From: Companilactobacillus tucceti DSM 20183
Lineage (GTDB): Bacteria > Bacillota > Bacilli > Lactobacillales > Lactobacillaceae
Assembly (NCBI RefSeq): GCF_001434665.1
Contig: NZ_AZDG01000006.1
Span: forward strand, 39,894 to 103,893
DNA length: 64,000 bases
Reading direction: 5' to 3'
Below are positions 26,427 through 36,468 of the stretch, in pieces. Under the pieces are notes generated by a model. The model worked only from the letters and a program-made list of their open reading frames with translations, searched no databases and was not told where the DNA came from. The stretch's first letter is position 1, and each line of letters starts with the position of its first letter. Position numbers and translations under genes: made by a program.

Positions 26427-29015
26427 ATGATTAAAGCAGAATGGCAATATTTGCTGAAACACAAATTTATGATGCTTGTTCTGATTGTTATTATGGTTGT
26501 CCCATCGATTTACTCAGTTACCTTCCTAAAATCGATGTGGGATCCATACGGAGAATTAGGTAACCTTCCCGTAGCAGTAATTAATAATGACAAGTCAGTA
26601 ACCTATCGTGGTACCAAGTTATCAGTTGGGGACGATTTAGCTAAAAACCTCAAAAAATCCGACGCAATGGATTTCAAAATACTAAATTCTAAAGAAGAAG
26701 CTTCAAAAGGATTAGATAACGGTAAATACTACATGGTAGTCACTATTCCCAAAGACTTTTCCAAGAATGCAACTACTCTTTTAAAGAAAAAACCTAATAA
26801 GATGGTCCTTCATTATAAAACTAGTGCTGGCCATAATTTTATCGCATCAAAAATGACAGCATCGGCTGCCAAAACTGCTGCTGAACAAGTTTCACGGCAA
26901 GTAACAAAAACATACTCTAAAACCCTCTTTGCAGCTATTCAAAAACTAGGCAAAGGGATGCAAGATGCTGCTAAAGGTGGAGATAAGTTGACCTCTGGTA
27001 GTAAAAAACTAGCTTCAGCTAATGAACAAATCACATCTGGATTAAATACTTTATCTAGCAGCACATTAACATTTTCAAACGGTGCTACTACTTTAAGTAA
27101 TGGTTTGAATCAATACATTTCCGGTGTTAATCAGGCTGCTTCTGGTAGTCAAACGTTGACTAGCGGTCTTAATACATTGAATAGCCAGTCATCAACTTTA
27201 GCTAGTGGTGTCAGCCAATTAGCAACTGGATCTAATACTTTGAGTTCAGGTGTTCAAAGTTATACCTCTGGAGTTGATCAATTAAATTCAGCTGCTAACA
27301 CACTAAATTCTGGAACTAGTGCTTTAGTTAATGGTACCGAAACATTAGCTACCAGCTCGAATACTTTAAATTCTGGTATTGGCCAACTATATACAGCTAG
27401 TGGAGAATTAACTTCACAACTACAAAAAGTTAGCGATGGCGTTAATAGTAGTCAATCACAGCTAAAACAATTAAGTAGTGCTTTAGAAAGCGCTCAAAGT
27501 CAGCTATCAAATTCAACAACTCAATCTAATGCAATTAAATCTGATATGCAGGCTTTACAACAAGCAATTGCAGCTCAATCTAACTCAAACACTTCAAACA
27601 TTGCCCAAAAAGTTGCTGAAGCAGCCGATCAACAAAACTTAACAGCAGATCAAAAGAATGCCATGTTGGCCGCTGTTAATAGTGCTGATACAGGTTCATC
27701 AGACACTTCAGCACTTCAAAGTGCCGCTGCAAGTTTGAATAATGACTTATCAAACCTAAGTGGTGGATCAAGCCAGTTATCTGGATTACAAAGTGTTCTA
27801 AGTACTGCTGGAAATTCACAAGCAGAACTTGCTACAGCTTTAGCACAATTGGCTAGTGGATCTCAAACTATCACTACTCAATTAGGAACTGCATCTGGTG
27901 GTATGAATCAATTAACACAAGGTATTAACCAATTGAATTCAAGCAGTTACCAATTAGCTAATGGAACCACTCAACTAGCTGCTGGTACCGGACAACTATC
28001 AAGTAATAGTTCTAGTTTAAATAACGGTGCTGCCACACTTGCTAGTGGAATCGGTTCGATGAATAGTCAAATGCCTGCACTACAAAGTGGTATTTCACAA
28101 CTTGATTCAGGTGCTCAAACATTAACATCTGGTTTGAATACTCTTCAATCAAAGGGATCACAATTAACATCTGGTGCCAATTCTTTAAATAGTGGTGCCA
28201 CACAAATTGCTAGTGGTTCTCAAACATTGGCTAGTGGATCAGCCCAAATGGGTGACGGAATAAACCAAGTTTATAATGGTAATAAAGAATTAGCTTCTCA
28301 GCTTTCAGATGGTGCAAAAAAGGCTAAAGTCAACCCTACTAAGTTAACTTACAGTCAAATCTCTAAACCTACAACAACTAAACATACTGAAAGAGACGAC
28401 GCGCCAAATAACGGTACAGGTATGTCTCCATATATGCTTTCAGTTTCATTATTCATTGGAGCTTTAGCCTTTAACTTGATGTTTGATACTTATACACCTA
28501 GAAAATACCCTAGCAGCGGTATTTCATGGTGGGCAAGTAAAGCTTCACTTAATACAGCTTTTGTTGTAGGTGAAAGTGTTATCGTCTACTTCCTAATGAA
28601 AGTAGTTGATGGCCTAGCACCAATTCATCCCGGTGCAACTTTCATCATGATTTTCTTAACAGCATTAATGTTTATGATGATAGTCTCCTGGCTAAATCTA
28701 GTTCTAGGAAAAGTTGGATCCTTTATCAGTTTAGTCTTACTAGTTCTACAACTAGGAGGATCAGCCGGAACTTATCCAATTCAACTATCAGATAAGTTCT
28801 TCAATGTTATTAATCCATGGCTGCCAATGTCTTATACAGTTAGTGGTCTAAGAAATACATTAATGACAGGAAACTCGGCTCTACCACAAATGATTTACGC
28901 AACTCTAGTCAGTTTAGTATTTATTGTACTTTGCTTACTATTCTTTATACGTCGTAGATCACGTATTAAGAAGATGGACTTTACTAAAGAATCATCTGAA
29001 CAAAATTTAGTTTAA
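26427..29015 (+). CDS. YhgE/Pip-domain membrane protein
   Basis: This 862-residue protein has one N-terminal transmembrane helix (about 14-32), then the YhgE/Pip domain (DPYGELGNLPVAVINNDKSV is characteristic). A long extracellular central region (about 200-620) follows, of heptad-like SG-x-x-x-L repeats that should form an extended helical or coiled-coil rod. Five to six transmembrane helices lie at the C-terminus (about 660-850). Relatives include the phage-infection protein Pip of Lactococcus and ABC-2-type exporters; transport of lipids or small molecules is unproven. It is probably controlled by the divergent TetR protein. Confidence 0.85.
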   Translation: MIKAEWQYLLKHKFMMLVLIVIMVVPSIYSVTFLKSMWDPYGELGNLPVAVINNDKSVTYRGTKLSVGDDLAKNLKKSDAMDFKILNSKEEASKGLDNGKYYMVVTIPKDFSKNATTLLKKKPNKMVLHYKTSAGHNFIASKMTASAAKTAAEQVSRQVTKTYSKTLFAAIQKLGKGMQDAAKGGDKLTSGSKKLASANEQITSGLNTLSSSTLTFSNGATTLSNGLNQYISGVNQAASGSQTLTSGLNTLNSQSSTLASGVSQLATGSNTLSSGVQSYTSGVDQLNSAANTLNSGTSALVNGTETLATSSNTLNSGIGQLYTASGELTSQLQKVSDGVNSSQSQLKQLSSALESAQSQLSNSTTQSNAIKSDMQALQQAIAAQSNSNTSNIAQKVAEAADQQNLTADQKNAMLAAVNSADTGSSDTSALQSAAASLNNDLSNLSGGSSQLSGLQSVLSTAGNSQAELATALAQLASGSQTITTQLGTASGGMNQLTQGINQLNSSSYQLANGTTQLAAGTGQLSSNSSSLNNGAATLASGIGSMNSQMPALQSGISQLDSGAQTLTSGLNTLQSKGSQLTSGANSLNSGATQIASGSQTLASGSAQMGDGINQVYNGNKELASQLSDGAKKAKVNPTKLTYSQISKPTTTKHTERDDAPNNGTGMSPYMLSVSLFIGALAFNLMFDTYTPRKYPSSGISWWASKASLNTAFVVGESVIVYFLMKVVDGLAPIHPGATFIMIFLTALMFMMIVSWLNLVLGKVGSFISLVLLVLQLGGSAGTYPIQLSDKFFNVINPWLPMSYTVSGLRNTLMTGNSALPQMIYATLVSLVFIVLCLLFFIRRRSRIKKMDFTKESSEQNLV

Positions 29016-29023
29016 AAGTGCAT

Positions 29024-29145
29024 AGAGAGTGGGACAAAACATGTTCAGCTTTCGAGCATTAAGGCAAATAGCGCCAGTAATCCGAATTCGGATTACTGGC
29101 GCTATTTGGTTTAAGCGGAAAAAGCTATGTTTTGTTCCACTCTCT
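29024..29145. repeat. Covarying palindrome family 1, inverted copy
   Basis: The outer stem is AGAGAGTGGGACAAAACAT (29025-29043) / 29127-29145. The inner stem has 19 perfect pairs (29065-29083 / 29090-29108) that close on CCGAATTCGG. Between them the conserved words AGCTTTCGAGCATTAAGG and GTTTAAGCGGAAAAAGCT appear in reverse orientation to the copies at 9.7 and 43.6 kb. It separates convergent yhgE and the alarmone synthetase gene. Confidence 0.8.
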
Positions 29146-29153
29146 TGGTCTTA

Positions 29154-29837
29154 TTAAAGTTTATGAAAAATATTTTGCATATTAGATTCAATGTTATTTA
29201 TCTCATCTGCATATCCTTGTAACTCTTTAGAATATTTTTCAACTTTCTCAGCTGGGGCTTCTGTCTTATAGCGTAACTTATGTTCCAAGCTACCCCACAT
29301 ATCCATCCCAACTGTACGTATTTGAATTTCTACAGGAGTTACTTGCACACTATCTGCTTGAAATACAGGAACAGTTACTACCAAATGCAAGCTGCGATAA
29401 CCACTTGGTTTGGGATTTTTAATATAATCTTTTCTTTTAATTAATTTAACATCATCTTGCGCTAACAAATTATCTGCCACTGTATAAACATCATCAAGAT
29501 AATTTGTTATGACTCTTAACCCACCGATATCATAGATATGATCCGGTATACTGCTAAAACGTACAGGGAGTTCCTTACGTCTCAACTTACCTAGTAAACT
29601 TCCAACATCTTTCATACGAACTTCGATATGATGAATTGGATTGTGATCATGACGAACTTGATAATCAGAATCAAGATTCTCTAGTTTAGTTCCAAACTCA
29701 CCTACGGCGGCTCGACAAAGTTGATAATAACTAACTAAAGCACTGAAGTCATCAACATCTTCATTACCTAAGAAAACTTCACCTAATTCTTTTTTGATTT
29801 GATTAACATTGATCATGTTTTCTCGTTCTAATATCAA
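29154..29837 (-). CDS. Small alarmone synthetase (RelP/RelQ-type ppGpp synthetase)
   Basis: The protein has 227 residues and only the RelA/SpoT synthetase domain; there is no HD hydrolase and no TGS domain. Motifs seen are HIYDIGGLRVI, KDYIKNPKPSGYRSLHLVV and VEIQIRTVGMDMWGSLEHKL. NPIHHIEVRMK resembles RelP (YwaC) more than RelQ, but the choice is not secure. The best start is TTG 29837, with GGAGG 8 nt upstream; the later ATG (29816) lacks a ribosome site. It makes (p)ppGpp in response to cell-wall or other stress in known relatives. Confidence 0.85.
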   Translation of the reverse strand: MILERENMINVNQIKKELGEVFLGNEDVDDFSALVSYYQLCRAAVGEFGTKLENLDSDYQVRHDHNPIHHIEVRMKDVGSLLGKLRRKELPVRFSSIPDHIYDIGGLRVITNYLDDVYTVADNLLAQDDVKLIKRKDYIKNPKPSGYRSLHLVVTVPVFQADSVQVTPVEIQIRTVGMDMWGSLEHKLRYKTEAPAEKVEKYSKELQGYADEINNIESNMQNIFHKL

Positions 29838-29913
29838 TTAAGTTGCCTCCAGAGTTGTGTTATATCTACAATATAGCATTATAGTAGTTAAATTTCCGCC
29901 TACGAATTATATT

Positions 29914-30034
29914 GAAGAGAGTGCTACAAAAAATGATTTGCCACCGGAACATAGCCTAGAGGCACGAATGATTGGCCCCGTCAATCATTTGTGGTTCGTA
30001 GCTATGTGGAGGTTGCAGTTTTTTGTTGCACGTT
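29914..30034. repeat. Long palindromic repeat, family 2, copy A
   Basis: About 120 bp, reverse-complement copy of the element at 40735-40857 with near identity across the core. The paired arms include CCACAAATGATTG / CAATCATTCGTG and CATAGC / GCTATG. It lies downstream of hisC and upstream of the alarmone synthetase gene. The remaining gap to 30162 holds only a weak AAAGAGAA/TTTCTCTTT hairpin. Confidence 0.75.
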
Positions 30035-30162
30035 TAGTCTATAAAAGTTCGGAAAAAGCCAAAGAGAATATGTCTTATGTCATTTTCTCTTTTTCTCTAG
30101 ACTTCTATATTCAATGAACTACTCAAATTTCAACGAACCTAAGTCAGAGGTCGAATAAAAGT

Positions 30163-31230
30163 CTAGTAATCCTCAATTAAACTTCTAATTTCAGCATTAT
30201 CTTCTTTAGTCCCAATTGTCATTCGCAACCAGTTTTCCTTTAAACCAGTCCGGATCAAATATCCATGATGCAACAAATAATCAGCAAGTTTATCAGCTTC
30301 AGGATACTCAAAGAAAATAAAGTTAGCCTGACTGTCAAGATAATGAATTGCTTTATCATCAAAGAAGTTCTGCATCTTTTGACGTTCTAAAGCATTCTTT
30401 TCAACTACTTTTGTGACAAATTCTTGATCCATAAAAGCAGCCACAGCCGCAACTTGAGCAATCGAATTTACATTGTATGGCAAACGAACTTTTTGAACAT
30501 CGCCGGCAACGTTTTTAGAAAATACTGCATAACCAACACGATAATTCGCTAAACCGTATGCCTTAGAAAAGGTTCTCATGACGACGATATTAGAATATTT
30601 TTTAGTCAACTGCATAGCAGATATTGGTTCTTCACAAGTTACAAAATCAATATAAGCTTCATCAACTAAAACCATTACATTATCAGGAACTTGCGAAACA
30701 AATTTTTCAATTTCGTCCACTGTTTCATAAGTTCCAGTTGGATTATTAGGATTACAGATCCAGATCAATTTAGTCTCTGGTGTAATGGCTTCTAACATAG
30801 CCGAGAAATCTATTCGACCATCTTTTTTTGTAGCAATTTTTTGAATATTTGCTTGTTCAATTTCAGCATGTAAGGCATATTCAGAAAATGTTGGAACGGA
30901 AATCATTTCGGCATCCCCAGGTGATAAAAAAACTCGTGACAGCATGACGATAACTTCGTCTAACCCCACGCCAAAAACTAATTGCTCTGGATCTAAATCA
31001 AATTTTTCAGACACTAATTGACGCAACTGATTAGCAGCACTGTCAGGATAACGATTACTGTGACTTGTTTTGGCCCAACTAATAACGGATTTTTTGACTG
31101 ACTGGGAGGTTCCATAAGGATTTTCATTAGCTGACAAACGTACTAATTTATCCAAACCTAATTCATCTCGTAATTCATTCAAAGGCTTTTCGGGGATATA
31201 TGGACTTAAATCTTGAATGATTTTTTTCAT
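30163..31230 (-). CDS. hisC: Histidinol-phosphate aminotransferase
   Basis: This 355-residue PLP-dependent class I/II aminotransferase converts imidazole-acetol phosphate to histidinol phosphate. It has WICNPNNPTGTYE, LVDEAYIDF and the PLP-lysine region RTFSKAYGLANYRVGY. The start is preceded by AGGAGG, 5 nt upstream. It is the last gene of the operon, with 9 nt to hisE. Confidence 0.93.
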   Translation of the reverse strand: MKKIIQDLSPYIPEKPLNELRDELGLDKLVRLSANENPYGTSQSVKKSVISWAKTSHSNRYPDSAANQLRQLVSEKFDLDPEQLVFGVGLDEVIVMLSRVFLSPGDAEMISVPTFSEYALHAEIEQANIQKIATKKDGRIDFSAMLEAITPETKLIWICNPNNPTGTYETVDEIEKFVSQVPDNVMVLVDEAYIDFVTCEEPISAMQLTKKYSNIVVMRTFSKAYGLANYRVGYAVFSKNVAGDVQKVRLPYNVNSIAQVAAVAAFMDQEFVTKVVEKNALERQKMQNFFDDKAIHYLDSQANFIFFEYPEADKLADYLLHHGYLIRTGLKENWLRMTIGTKEDNAEIRSLIEDY

Positions 31231-31239
31231 GTTGACCTC

Positions 31240-31572
31240 CTATAAATCCTGAATTTCGGGACGATCTTTAAATTCACTCATCAGTCCTTCACGTTTAGCT
31301 AATTCTTCTTTGATCTGATCAACGGTAACACCTTTTTCAGCCCACAAAACACATAAGTGATACAAAAGATCAGCTGATTCGTAAACTAATTCATCATCCC
31401 CACGGGGTTTATTCTCATTCTTGGCGGCGACAATAACTTCAGTTGACTCCTCACCAAATTTCTTAAGAATCTTGTCTAATCCTTTACCAAATAAATAATC
31501 GGTGTACGAACCTTTTTGAGGATTCTTTTGTCTTTCTTTAATAACTGCATACAATTCATCTAAATTTTGCAT
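31240..31572 (-). CDS. hisE: Phosphoribosyl-ATP pyrophosphatase
   Basis: This protein has 110 residues, beginning [15 protein letters not shown] at ATG 31572 behind AAGGAGG. A longer open frame runs upstream into hisI but has no ribosome site. It shows the all-alpha MazG-like HisE pattern [13 protein letters not shown] and [14 protein letters not shown]. It hydrolyses PR-ATP to PR-AMP. HisE and HisI are separate proteins here. Confidence 0.92.
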   Translation of the reverse strand: MQNLDELYAVIKERQKNPQKGSYTDYLFGKGLDKILKKFGEESTEVIVAAKNENKPRGDDELVYESADLLYHLCVLWAEKGVTVDQIKEELAKREGLMSEFKDRPEIQDL

Positions 31573-31585
31573 CTTACTTACCTCC

Positions 31586-31894
31586 TTATTCCACGTTTTG
31601 AAAGAAACAACTGCGATGACCAGTATGACAAGCTGGACCATGTGGATTAACTTTAATAAGTAAAGTATCCAAATCACAATCCAATGTCAGATCAACAACA
31701 TCTTGGAAATTTCCACTTGTCTCGCCTTTGTGCCAAAGCTCTTTTCTGGACCGTGACCAAAACCACGTCTGACCACTTTCAAGAGTGCGTTTGTAGCTCT
31801 CCTCATTCATCCATGCCACCATCAAAACATCTTTTGTCTTTGCATCTACCACAACAGTAGTTAATAATCCCTTAGAAAAATCTGGTTTTATCAT
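31586..31894 (-). CDS. hisI: Phosphoribosyl-AMP cyclohydrolase
   Basis: This 102-residue enzyme opens the purine ring of PR-AMP. The conserved [36 protein letters not shown] and metal-binding cysteines ([17 protein letters not shown]) are all present. It overlaps the hisF stop by 4 nt. Confidence 0.93.
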   Translation of the reverse strand: MIKPDFSKGLLTTVVVDAKTKDVLMVAWMNEESYKRTLESGQTWFWSRSRKELWHKGETSGNFQDVVDLTLDCDLDTLLIKVNPHGPACHTGHRSCFFQNVE

Positions 31895-32643
31895 CTGACA
31901 ACTACACCTGCTTTTCTGACCGCTTGTTTAACGTCATTAATGGACAACTCGCCAAAATGAAATACTGAAGCTGCTAAAGCTCCGTCAACATCCGCTTTCT
32001 CAAAAACTTCTGTAAAGTCTTCAACCTTTCCTGCACCGCCAGAAGCAATGATCGGTACATTAACTACTTTATTGATGGCTTGATAAAGCTCAATATCAAA
32101 TCCATTTTTAGTCCCATCTTTATCCATACTTGTGATCAATAACTCACCAGCACCACGTTTCACCACTTCTTTGGCCCATTCAATAGCATCAATATCAGTT
32201 GCCTTTTTTCCACCATGAGTGTGGACTAAATATTTTCCCGCTGTTTTTTGGACGTCTATCGCCACAACAATACATTGATTACCGAATTTCTCCGCACCTT
32301 TAGTGATAAGTTCAGGATCTGAAACCGCAGCAGAGTTAATTGCTACCTTATCGGCTCCAGCTTTTAGTAATCTCTGAATATCTGCAACATCGTGTACTCC
32401 ACCACCGATAGTTAAGGGCATAAAAACTTGTGAAGAAACACTTTCAACAATATCCGCCATAGTTTTTCGATGTTCATTAGTAGCCGTAATGTCCAAGAAA
32501 ACTAATTCATCTGCGCCTTGTCTTTGATATTCCGCCGAAATTTCAGTTGGGTCACCAACATCGGTTAAATTGACAAAATTTACGCCTTTTTTAACTCGAC
32601 CATCATCAACATCTAGACAAGGAATAATTCTTTTAGCTAACAT
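31891..32643 (-). CDS. hisF: Imidazole glycerol phosphate synthase, cyclase subunit
   Basis: This 250-residue TIM barrel has catalytic Asp in [18 protein letters not shown] and the second Asp in [13 protein letters not shown]. It also has phosphate-binding glycines (IGGGVHD, ASGGAGK). It receives ammonia from HisH. It overlaps hisA by 11 nt. Confidence 0.95.
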   Translation of the reverse strand: MLAKRIIPCLDVDDGRVKKGVNFVNLTDVGDPTEISAEYQRQGADELVFLDITATNEHRKTMADIVESVSSQVFMPLTIGGGVHDVADIQRLLKAGADKVAINSAAVSDPELITKGAEKFGNQCIVVAIDVQKTAGKYLVHTHGGKKATDIDAIEWAKEVVKRGAGELLITSMDKDGTKNGFDIELYQAINKVVNVPIIASGGAGKVEDFTEVFEKADVDGALAASVFHFGELSINDVKQAVRKAGVVVR

Positions 32644-33352
32644 TTTCTACCTCCGCAATCTGCTCTAAGGTAATTGTCTTTTCATATAATGCCTTGCCAA
32701 TAATTACATCACGAATTCCTAAAGCTTTTAATTGATGAAGATCTCTAAGATCACGGACACCACCACTAGCTACGACATTTATTTGCGGTAACTTTTGGGT
32801 CAAACTCATCAATAAATCTAGATTAGGTCCGGTCATAGTTCCATCACGATTTACATCCGTTACGATAAATGACTTAGCACCGAAGTTGACCATTTCTGAA
32901 ATAAGATCAGACATTTTGATCTGTGACTGATCAAGCCAACCATTGACGGCAACTTTACCATCTTTACCATCAATTCCGATTACAATTCGATCTCCACCAT
33001 ATTCATTCAATAATTTTTTAACTAGTTTAGGATCTTCAATTGCCGCTGAACCGATAATAATTCGATCAATTCCCATATCGAGATAAACTTTGGCTGTATT
33101 ATAGTCACGAATACCACCGCCCAACTCCAAGAAACCCCCAAAATTTTGACGAATCTGTTTGATGATCTCAAGGTTTTCAGGAACACCTGATTTAGCTCCA
33201 TTTAAATCTACCAAATGAAGTTGTTTCACAGTTTGAAAAATCTCCTTAGCCTGTGCGACAGGATCTTTATTGATCAAAGTTACTTCCTTATAATTACCTT
33301 TATACAAGCGGACACTTTGGCCCTTATATAAATCAATTGCTGGAAAAATCAT
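32633..33352 (-). CDS. hisA: ProFAR isomerase
   Basis: This 239-residue TIM barrel is paralogous to HisF. It has [17 protein letters not shown] with the catalytic Asp8 equivalent, [13 protein letters not shown] with the second Asp, and the phosphate sites LGGGIRD and ASGGVRD. It overlaps hisH by 20 nt, so translation is probably coupled. Confidence 0.94.
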   Translation of the reverse strand: MIFPAIDLYKGQSVRLYKGNYKEVTLINKDPVAQAKEIFQTVKQLHLVDLNGAKSGVPENLEIIKQIRQNFGGFLELGGGIRDYNTAKVYLDMGIDRIIIGSAAIEDPKLVKKLLNEYGGDRIVIGIDGKDGKVAVNGWLDQSQIKMSDLISEMVNFGAKSFIVTDVNRDGTMTGPNLDLLMSLTQKLPQINVVASGGVRDLRDLHQLKALGIRDVIIGKALYEKTITLEQIAEVENVS

Positions 33353-33953
33353 TTGTCTTCACCATCTTTTGAAAAGTTTTTAATAACTCTAAGCCAACAC
33401 TGCCGCTTTTTTCAGGATGAAATTGCATCCCAATAACATTTTTATTCTGGACAATACTTGGAATCGAGATTCCATAATCCACTGCTGAAATAATATTTCT
33501 CCGATCACAATTGGCATAATATGAATGAACAAAGTAAGTAAACTGTCCATTTATGTCATCAAAAGGACTATTTTGAATGATCCTATTTTGATTCCAACCC
33601 ATTTGAGGAATTTTCAATCCGGTATCAGGAATCTGTTCAACACTACCAGTAATCAATCCTAGTCCGTTGGTTAACCCATATTCCTGGCTGCTGTCGAACA
33701 ATAATTGCATTCCTAAACAAATACCTAAAATTGGAGTTTTATTAGTTGCTACCTTTTTTAGAGTATTCACTAAATTTCTCTTTTCCAGTTCTGCCATAGC
33801 GGCTTTAAAAGCACCCACTCCCGGTAGGATTACTGCTTCTGCTTGTAAAATCTTTTCTTTATCATCTGTTAATTCATTGTCGATTCCTAAATAATTAAAA
33901 GCCTTCATTAAATTACGAGTATTGCCGGTATCGTAATCAACAATGGCAAACAT
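33333..33953 (-). CDS. hisH: Imidazole glycerol phosphate synthase, glutaminase subunit
   Basis: This 206-residue class I glutamine amidotransferase has the nucleophile Cys in GICLGMQLLF and the catalytic His/Glu in GMQFHPEKSG. It supplies NH3 to HisF. Its ATG overlaps the hisB stop by one base. Confidence 0.94.
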   Translation of the reverse strand: MFAIVDYDTGNTRNLMKAFNYLGIDNELTDDKEKILQAEAVILPGVGAFKAAMAELEKRNLVNTLKKVATNKTPILGICLGMQLLFDSSQEYGLTNGLGLITGSVEQIPDTGLKIPQMGWNQNRIIQNSPFDDINGQFTYFVHSYYANCDRRNIISAVDYGISIPSIVQNKNVIGMQFHPEKSGSVGLELLKTFQKMVKTNDFSSN

Positions 33954-34537
33954 TAGATGACACCCTTTGTAGAATTAACTCCGATAATATCGGGATTGAT
34001 AGTCACTGCCTCACGCATTGCCCGGCCGAATGCTTTGAAGAGACTTTCAACTTTGTGGTGCGTATTTCTTCCATAAAGGATTCTTGCATGAAGATTCATT
34101 TCAGCTGCAAAAGCGGCTGCTTGGAAGAAATCTTCAACTGTTTCGGTGTCTAGTCCACCTAGTCTAGGATTAGTAAATTCAGCATTGAAGACCAAATATG
34201 ATCGTCCTGATAGATCAACACTGACTTGCCCTAATGTTTCGTCCATTGGTACAAACTGCGTACCATAACGTTCGATTCCAGTTTTGTCACTAAGAGCTTG
34301 CTTGAAACATTCACCAAGTACGATCCCAGTGTCTTCAGTCGTATGATGCGGATCGACATCCAAATCACCATGAGCTTTAACAACTAATCCAAAGCGTCCA
34401 TGTTTAGCAAAGAGATTCAACATGTGATCCAAAAAGCCAATTCCGGTATCAATATCGATTCCTGTCTGTTCATCAAGATTTAAACTAATTTTGATTTGAG
34501 TTTCCTTTGTTTTTCTTTCAATAGTTGCTTGTCTCAT
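33953..34537 (-). CDS. hisB: Imidazoleglycerol-phosphate dehydratase
   Basis: This 194-residue, monofunctional enzyme has no N-terminal phosphatase domain, so a separate phosphatase (hisK, 38014) is required. Metal-binding motifs are [26 protein letters not shown] and [20 protein letters not shown] precedes the ATG. Confidence 0.95.
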   Translation of the reverse strand: MRQATIERKTKETQIKISLNLDEQTGIDIDTGIGFLDHMLNLFAKHGRFGLVVKAHGDLDVDPHHTTEDTGIVLGECFKQALSDKTGIERYGTQFVPMDETLGQVSVDLSGRSYLVFNAEFTNPRLGGLDTETVEDFFQAAAFAAEMNLHARILYGRNTHHKVESLFKAFGRAMREAVTINPDIIGVNSTKGVI

Positions 34538-34548
34538 AGTGTTCTCTC

Positions 34549-35837
34549 CTAGTCGTAAAATTTCCCAAAGCGTGATTCAATAGCTCTAGCATGCCCTTCC
34601 AAACCTTCAACTCGAGCCAAAGTTGTGATTGCTTTAGCTTCTTTTTCTAGGGCTGATTTAGTGTACTGAATAAACGATGTTCGTTTAACAAAATCATAAA
34701 CACCTAGTGGTGATGAGAATCTAGCGGTTCCACCAGTTGGCAAAATGTGATTTGGTCCGGCTACGTAGTCCCCTAATGGCTCACTGGCATATTTTCCTAA
34801 GAAAACTGATCCAGCATTTTTAATTTGATTGAGATATTGGGTTGGATTTTTGACCTGAACCTCCAAGTGTTCTGGGGCAATGGCATTCATCAAAGTAAAC
34901 ATATCGTCAATTTCTTTAACAACTGCAATAAAGCCTTTGTCGTTGACCGACGCAGTAGCAATTACTTCTCTTGGTAAAACCTTTAGTTGACGATTAACCT
35001 CTACATCAACCGCTTTAGCCAACTCTAAACTATTAGTGATCAAAATTGGACGTGCACGTTTATCATGTTCTGCTTGTGACAATAGATCAGCAGCAATTTG
35101 TTTATAGTCAGCTGACGAATCAGCAATAATTCCAATTTCTGATGGTCCAGCTACCATATCAATATCGACTTGTCCAAAGACTTGTTTTTTAGCTGTCGCA
35201 ACGAAAATATTTCCTGGTCCAACAATTTTATCTACACTTGCAATTGATTCAGTTCCAAATGCCAAAGCAGCAATAGCTTGCGCACCACCAACTTGATAAA
35301 TCGAATCGACACCGGCAATTTTAGCGGCCGCCAAAAAACAGCTGGATTAATACCACTCTTTTGAGCTGGTGTCGCAATGACGACTTGATCAACGCCCGCA
35401 ATTTTAGCAGGTAAAGCACTCATTAAAATGGTTGAAGGATACGCAGCAGTACCACCGGGTACATATAATCCAACGCGTTTTAATGGCAAAACTTTTTGAC
35501 CTCTCAAAACACCCTTCTGTTCAGAATCAACGAAGCCAGTAGTCTTTTCTTTTTCGTGAAAACTAGTGATATTCTTCTTTGCTAATAACAAGGCTTTTTT
35601 AACCTCAGGGTCCAGATTATCGTAAGCAGAATCGATAACTTCTTGAGGTAATTTGAAATCAGAAACTTTTACTCCATCAAATTTTTCTTCATATTTTTTT
35701 AAAGCAGAATCTCCGTTTTCAATAACATTTTTTATGATGTCACTAACTGTTGTTTCTACTTCTAGGTCACTCAACTGCATCGTTTTTCTTTGAACAATCT
35801 GTTCCAATTCACTAATACTCTTTTGATAAATTTTCAT
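34549..35837 (-). pseudogene. hisD: hisD histidinol dehydrogenase, frameshifted
   Basis: Histidinol dehydrogenase carries out the last two steps of histidine synthesis. The N-terminal piece (MKIYQKSISELEQIVQRKT to SGINPAV) is in one frame. The remainder ([20 protein letters not shown] to the end) is in another. The switch lies in a run of six A's on the plus strand at 35333-35338 (six T's in the gene). The family sequence INPAVLAAAK would need four T's, or seven with one extra residue. All active-site regions ([38 protein letters not shown]) are otherwise intact. So either a recent mutation, a sequencing error, or slippage on the homopolymer. AAGGAG lies 9 nt before the ATG. Confidence 0.88.
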
Positions 35838-36468
35838 CTTTAATGGCTCCTTCTAGTTTGTCTACTAACACATAGATTTCTTTTGAGTGTTGTTTTAAAG
35901 ACATCCGATTAACTACTAATCGTGTTGACACTTTATCTAAATAGTCATAAATTTTGAGATTATTTTCTTTTATAGTTGTTCCGGTTTCTGTTATATCAAC
36001 AATGGCATCTGCTAAACCGGTTAATGGCGCCAATTCAACTGAACCTTCTATTTTAATGATTTCAACGTCTTGTCCTAACCTATCAAAATATTTCTTAGTG
36101 ATATTAGGATATTTCGTTCCGATAATTTTTCGTTTCGGTTCATTAGGATCAAAGTCATTAGTGGAAGCTAAAACAAATTGACACTCTCCTGTTTTTAGAT
36201 CTAACAATTCATATTGATTACTACGATGTTCTACTAAAATGTCACTGCCGACTATACCAATATCAGCAGCACCGCGTTCAAGAAAAGTAGTAACGTCTGG
36301 ACCTTTGGCTAAAATAAATTCATATGGCTGTACCGGTGAATCAAAAATCAGACGACGCTTTTTTTGTCTTATCTGATCACAATTGATGCCAGCCTTTTCT
36401 AAGAGCGGCACAACTTGTTTTTCCACTCGCCCCTTTGTCAAAGCAATTTTGATACGATTTTTATTCAC
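35812..36468 (-). CDS. hisG: ATP phosphoribosyltransferase, short-form catalytic subunit
   Basis: This protein has about 218 residues. The preferred start is GTG 36468, 9 nt after AGGAG; the ATG at 36477 touches that site. The short form lacks the C-terminal regulatory domain and needs HisZ, which is encoded next door. It begins KNRIKIALTKGRVEKQ and carries the PRPP-binding region DAIVDITETGTTIKENNL. It overlaps hisZ and hisD. It commits the first step of the pathway. Confidence 0.93.
   Translation of the reverse strand: MNKNRIKIALTKGRVEKQVVPLLEKAGINCDQIRQKKRRLIFDSPVQPYEFILAKGPDVTTFLERGAADIGIVGSDILVEHRSNQYELLDLKTGECQFVLASTNDFDPNEPKRKIIGTKYPNITKKYFDRLGQDVEIIKIEGSVELAPLTGLADAIVDITETGTTIKENNLKIYDYLDKVSTRLVVNRMSLKQHSKEIYVLVDKLEGAIKDENLSKEY

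Noticed and set aside
29857..30117. Plus-strand open frame between the alarmone synthetase and hisC
   Set aside because: It is read through the family 2 palindrome, has no convincing ribosome site, and encodes nothing recognisable.
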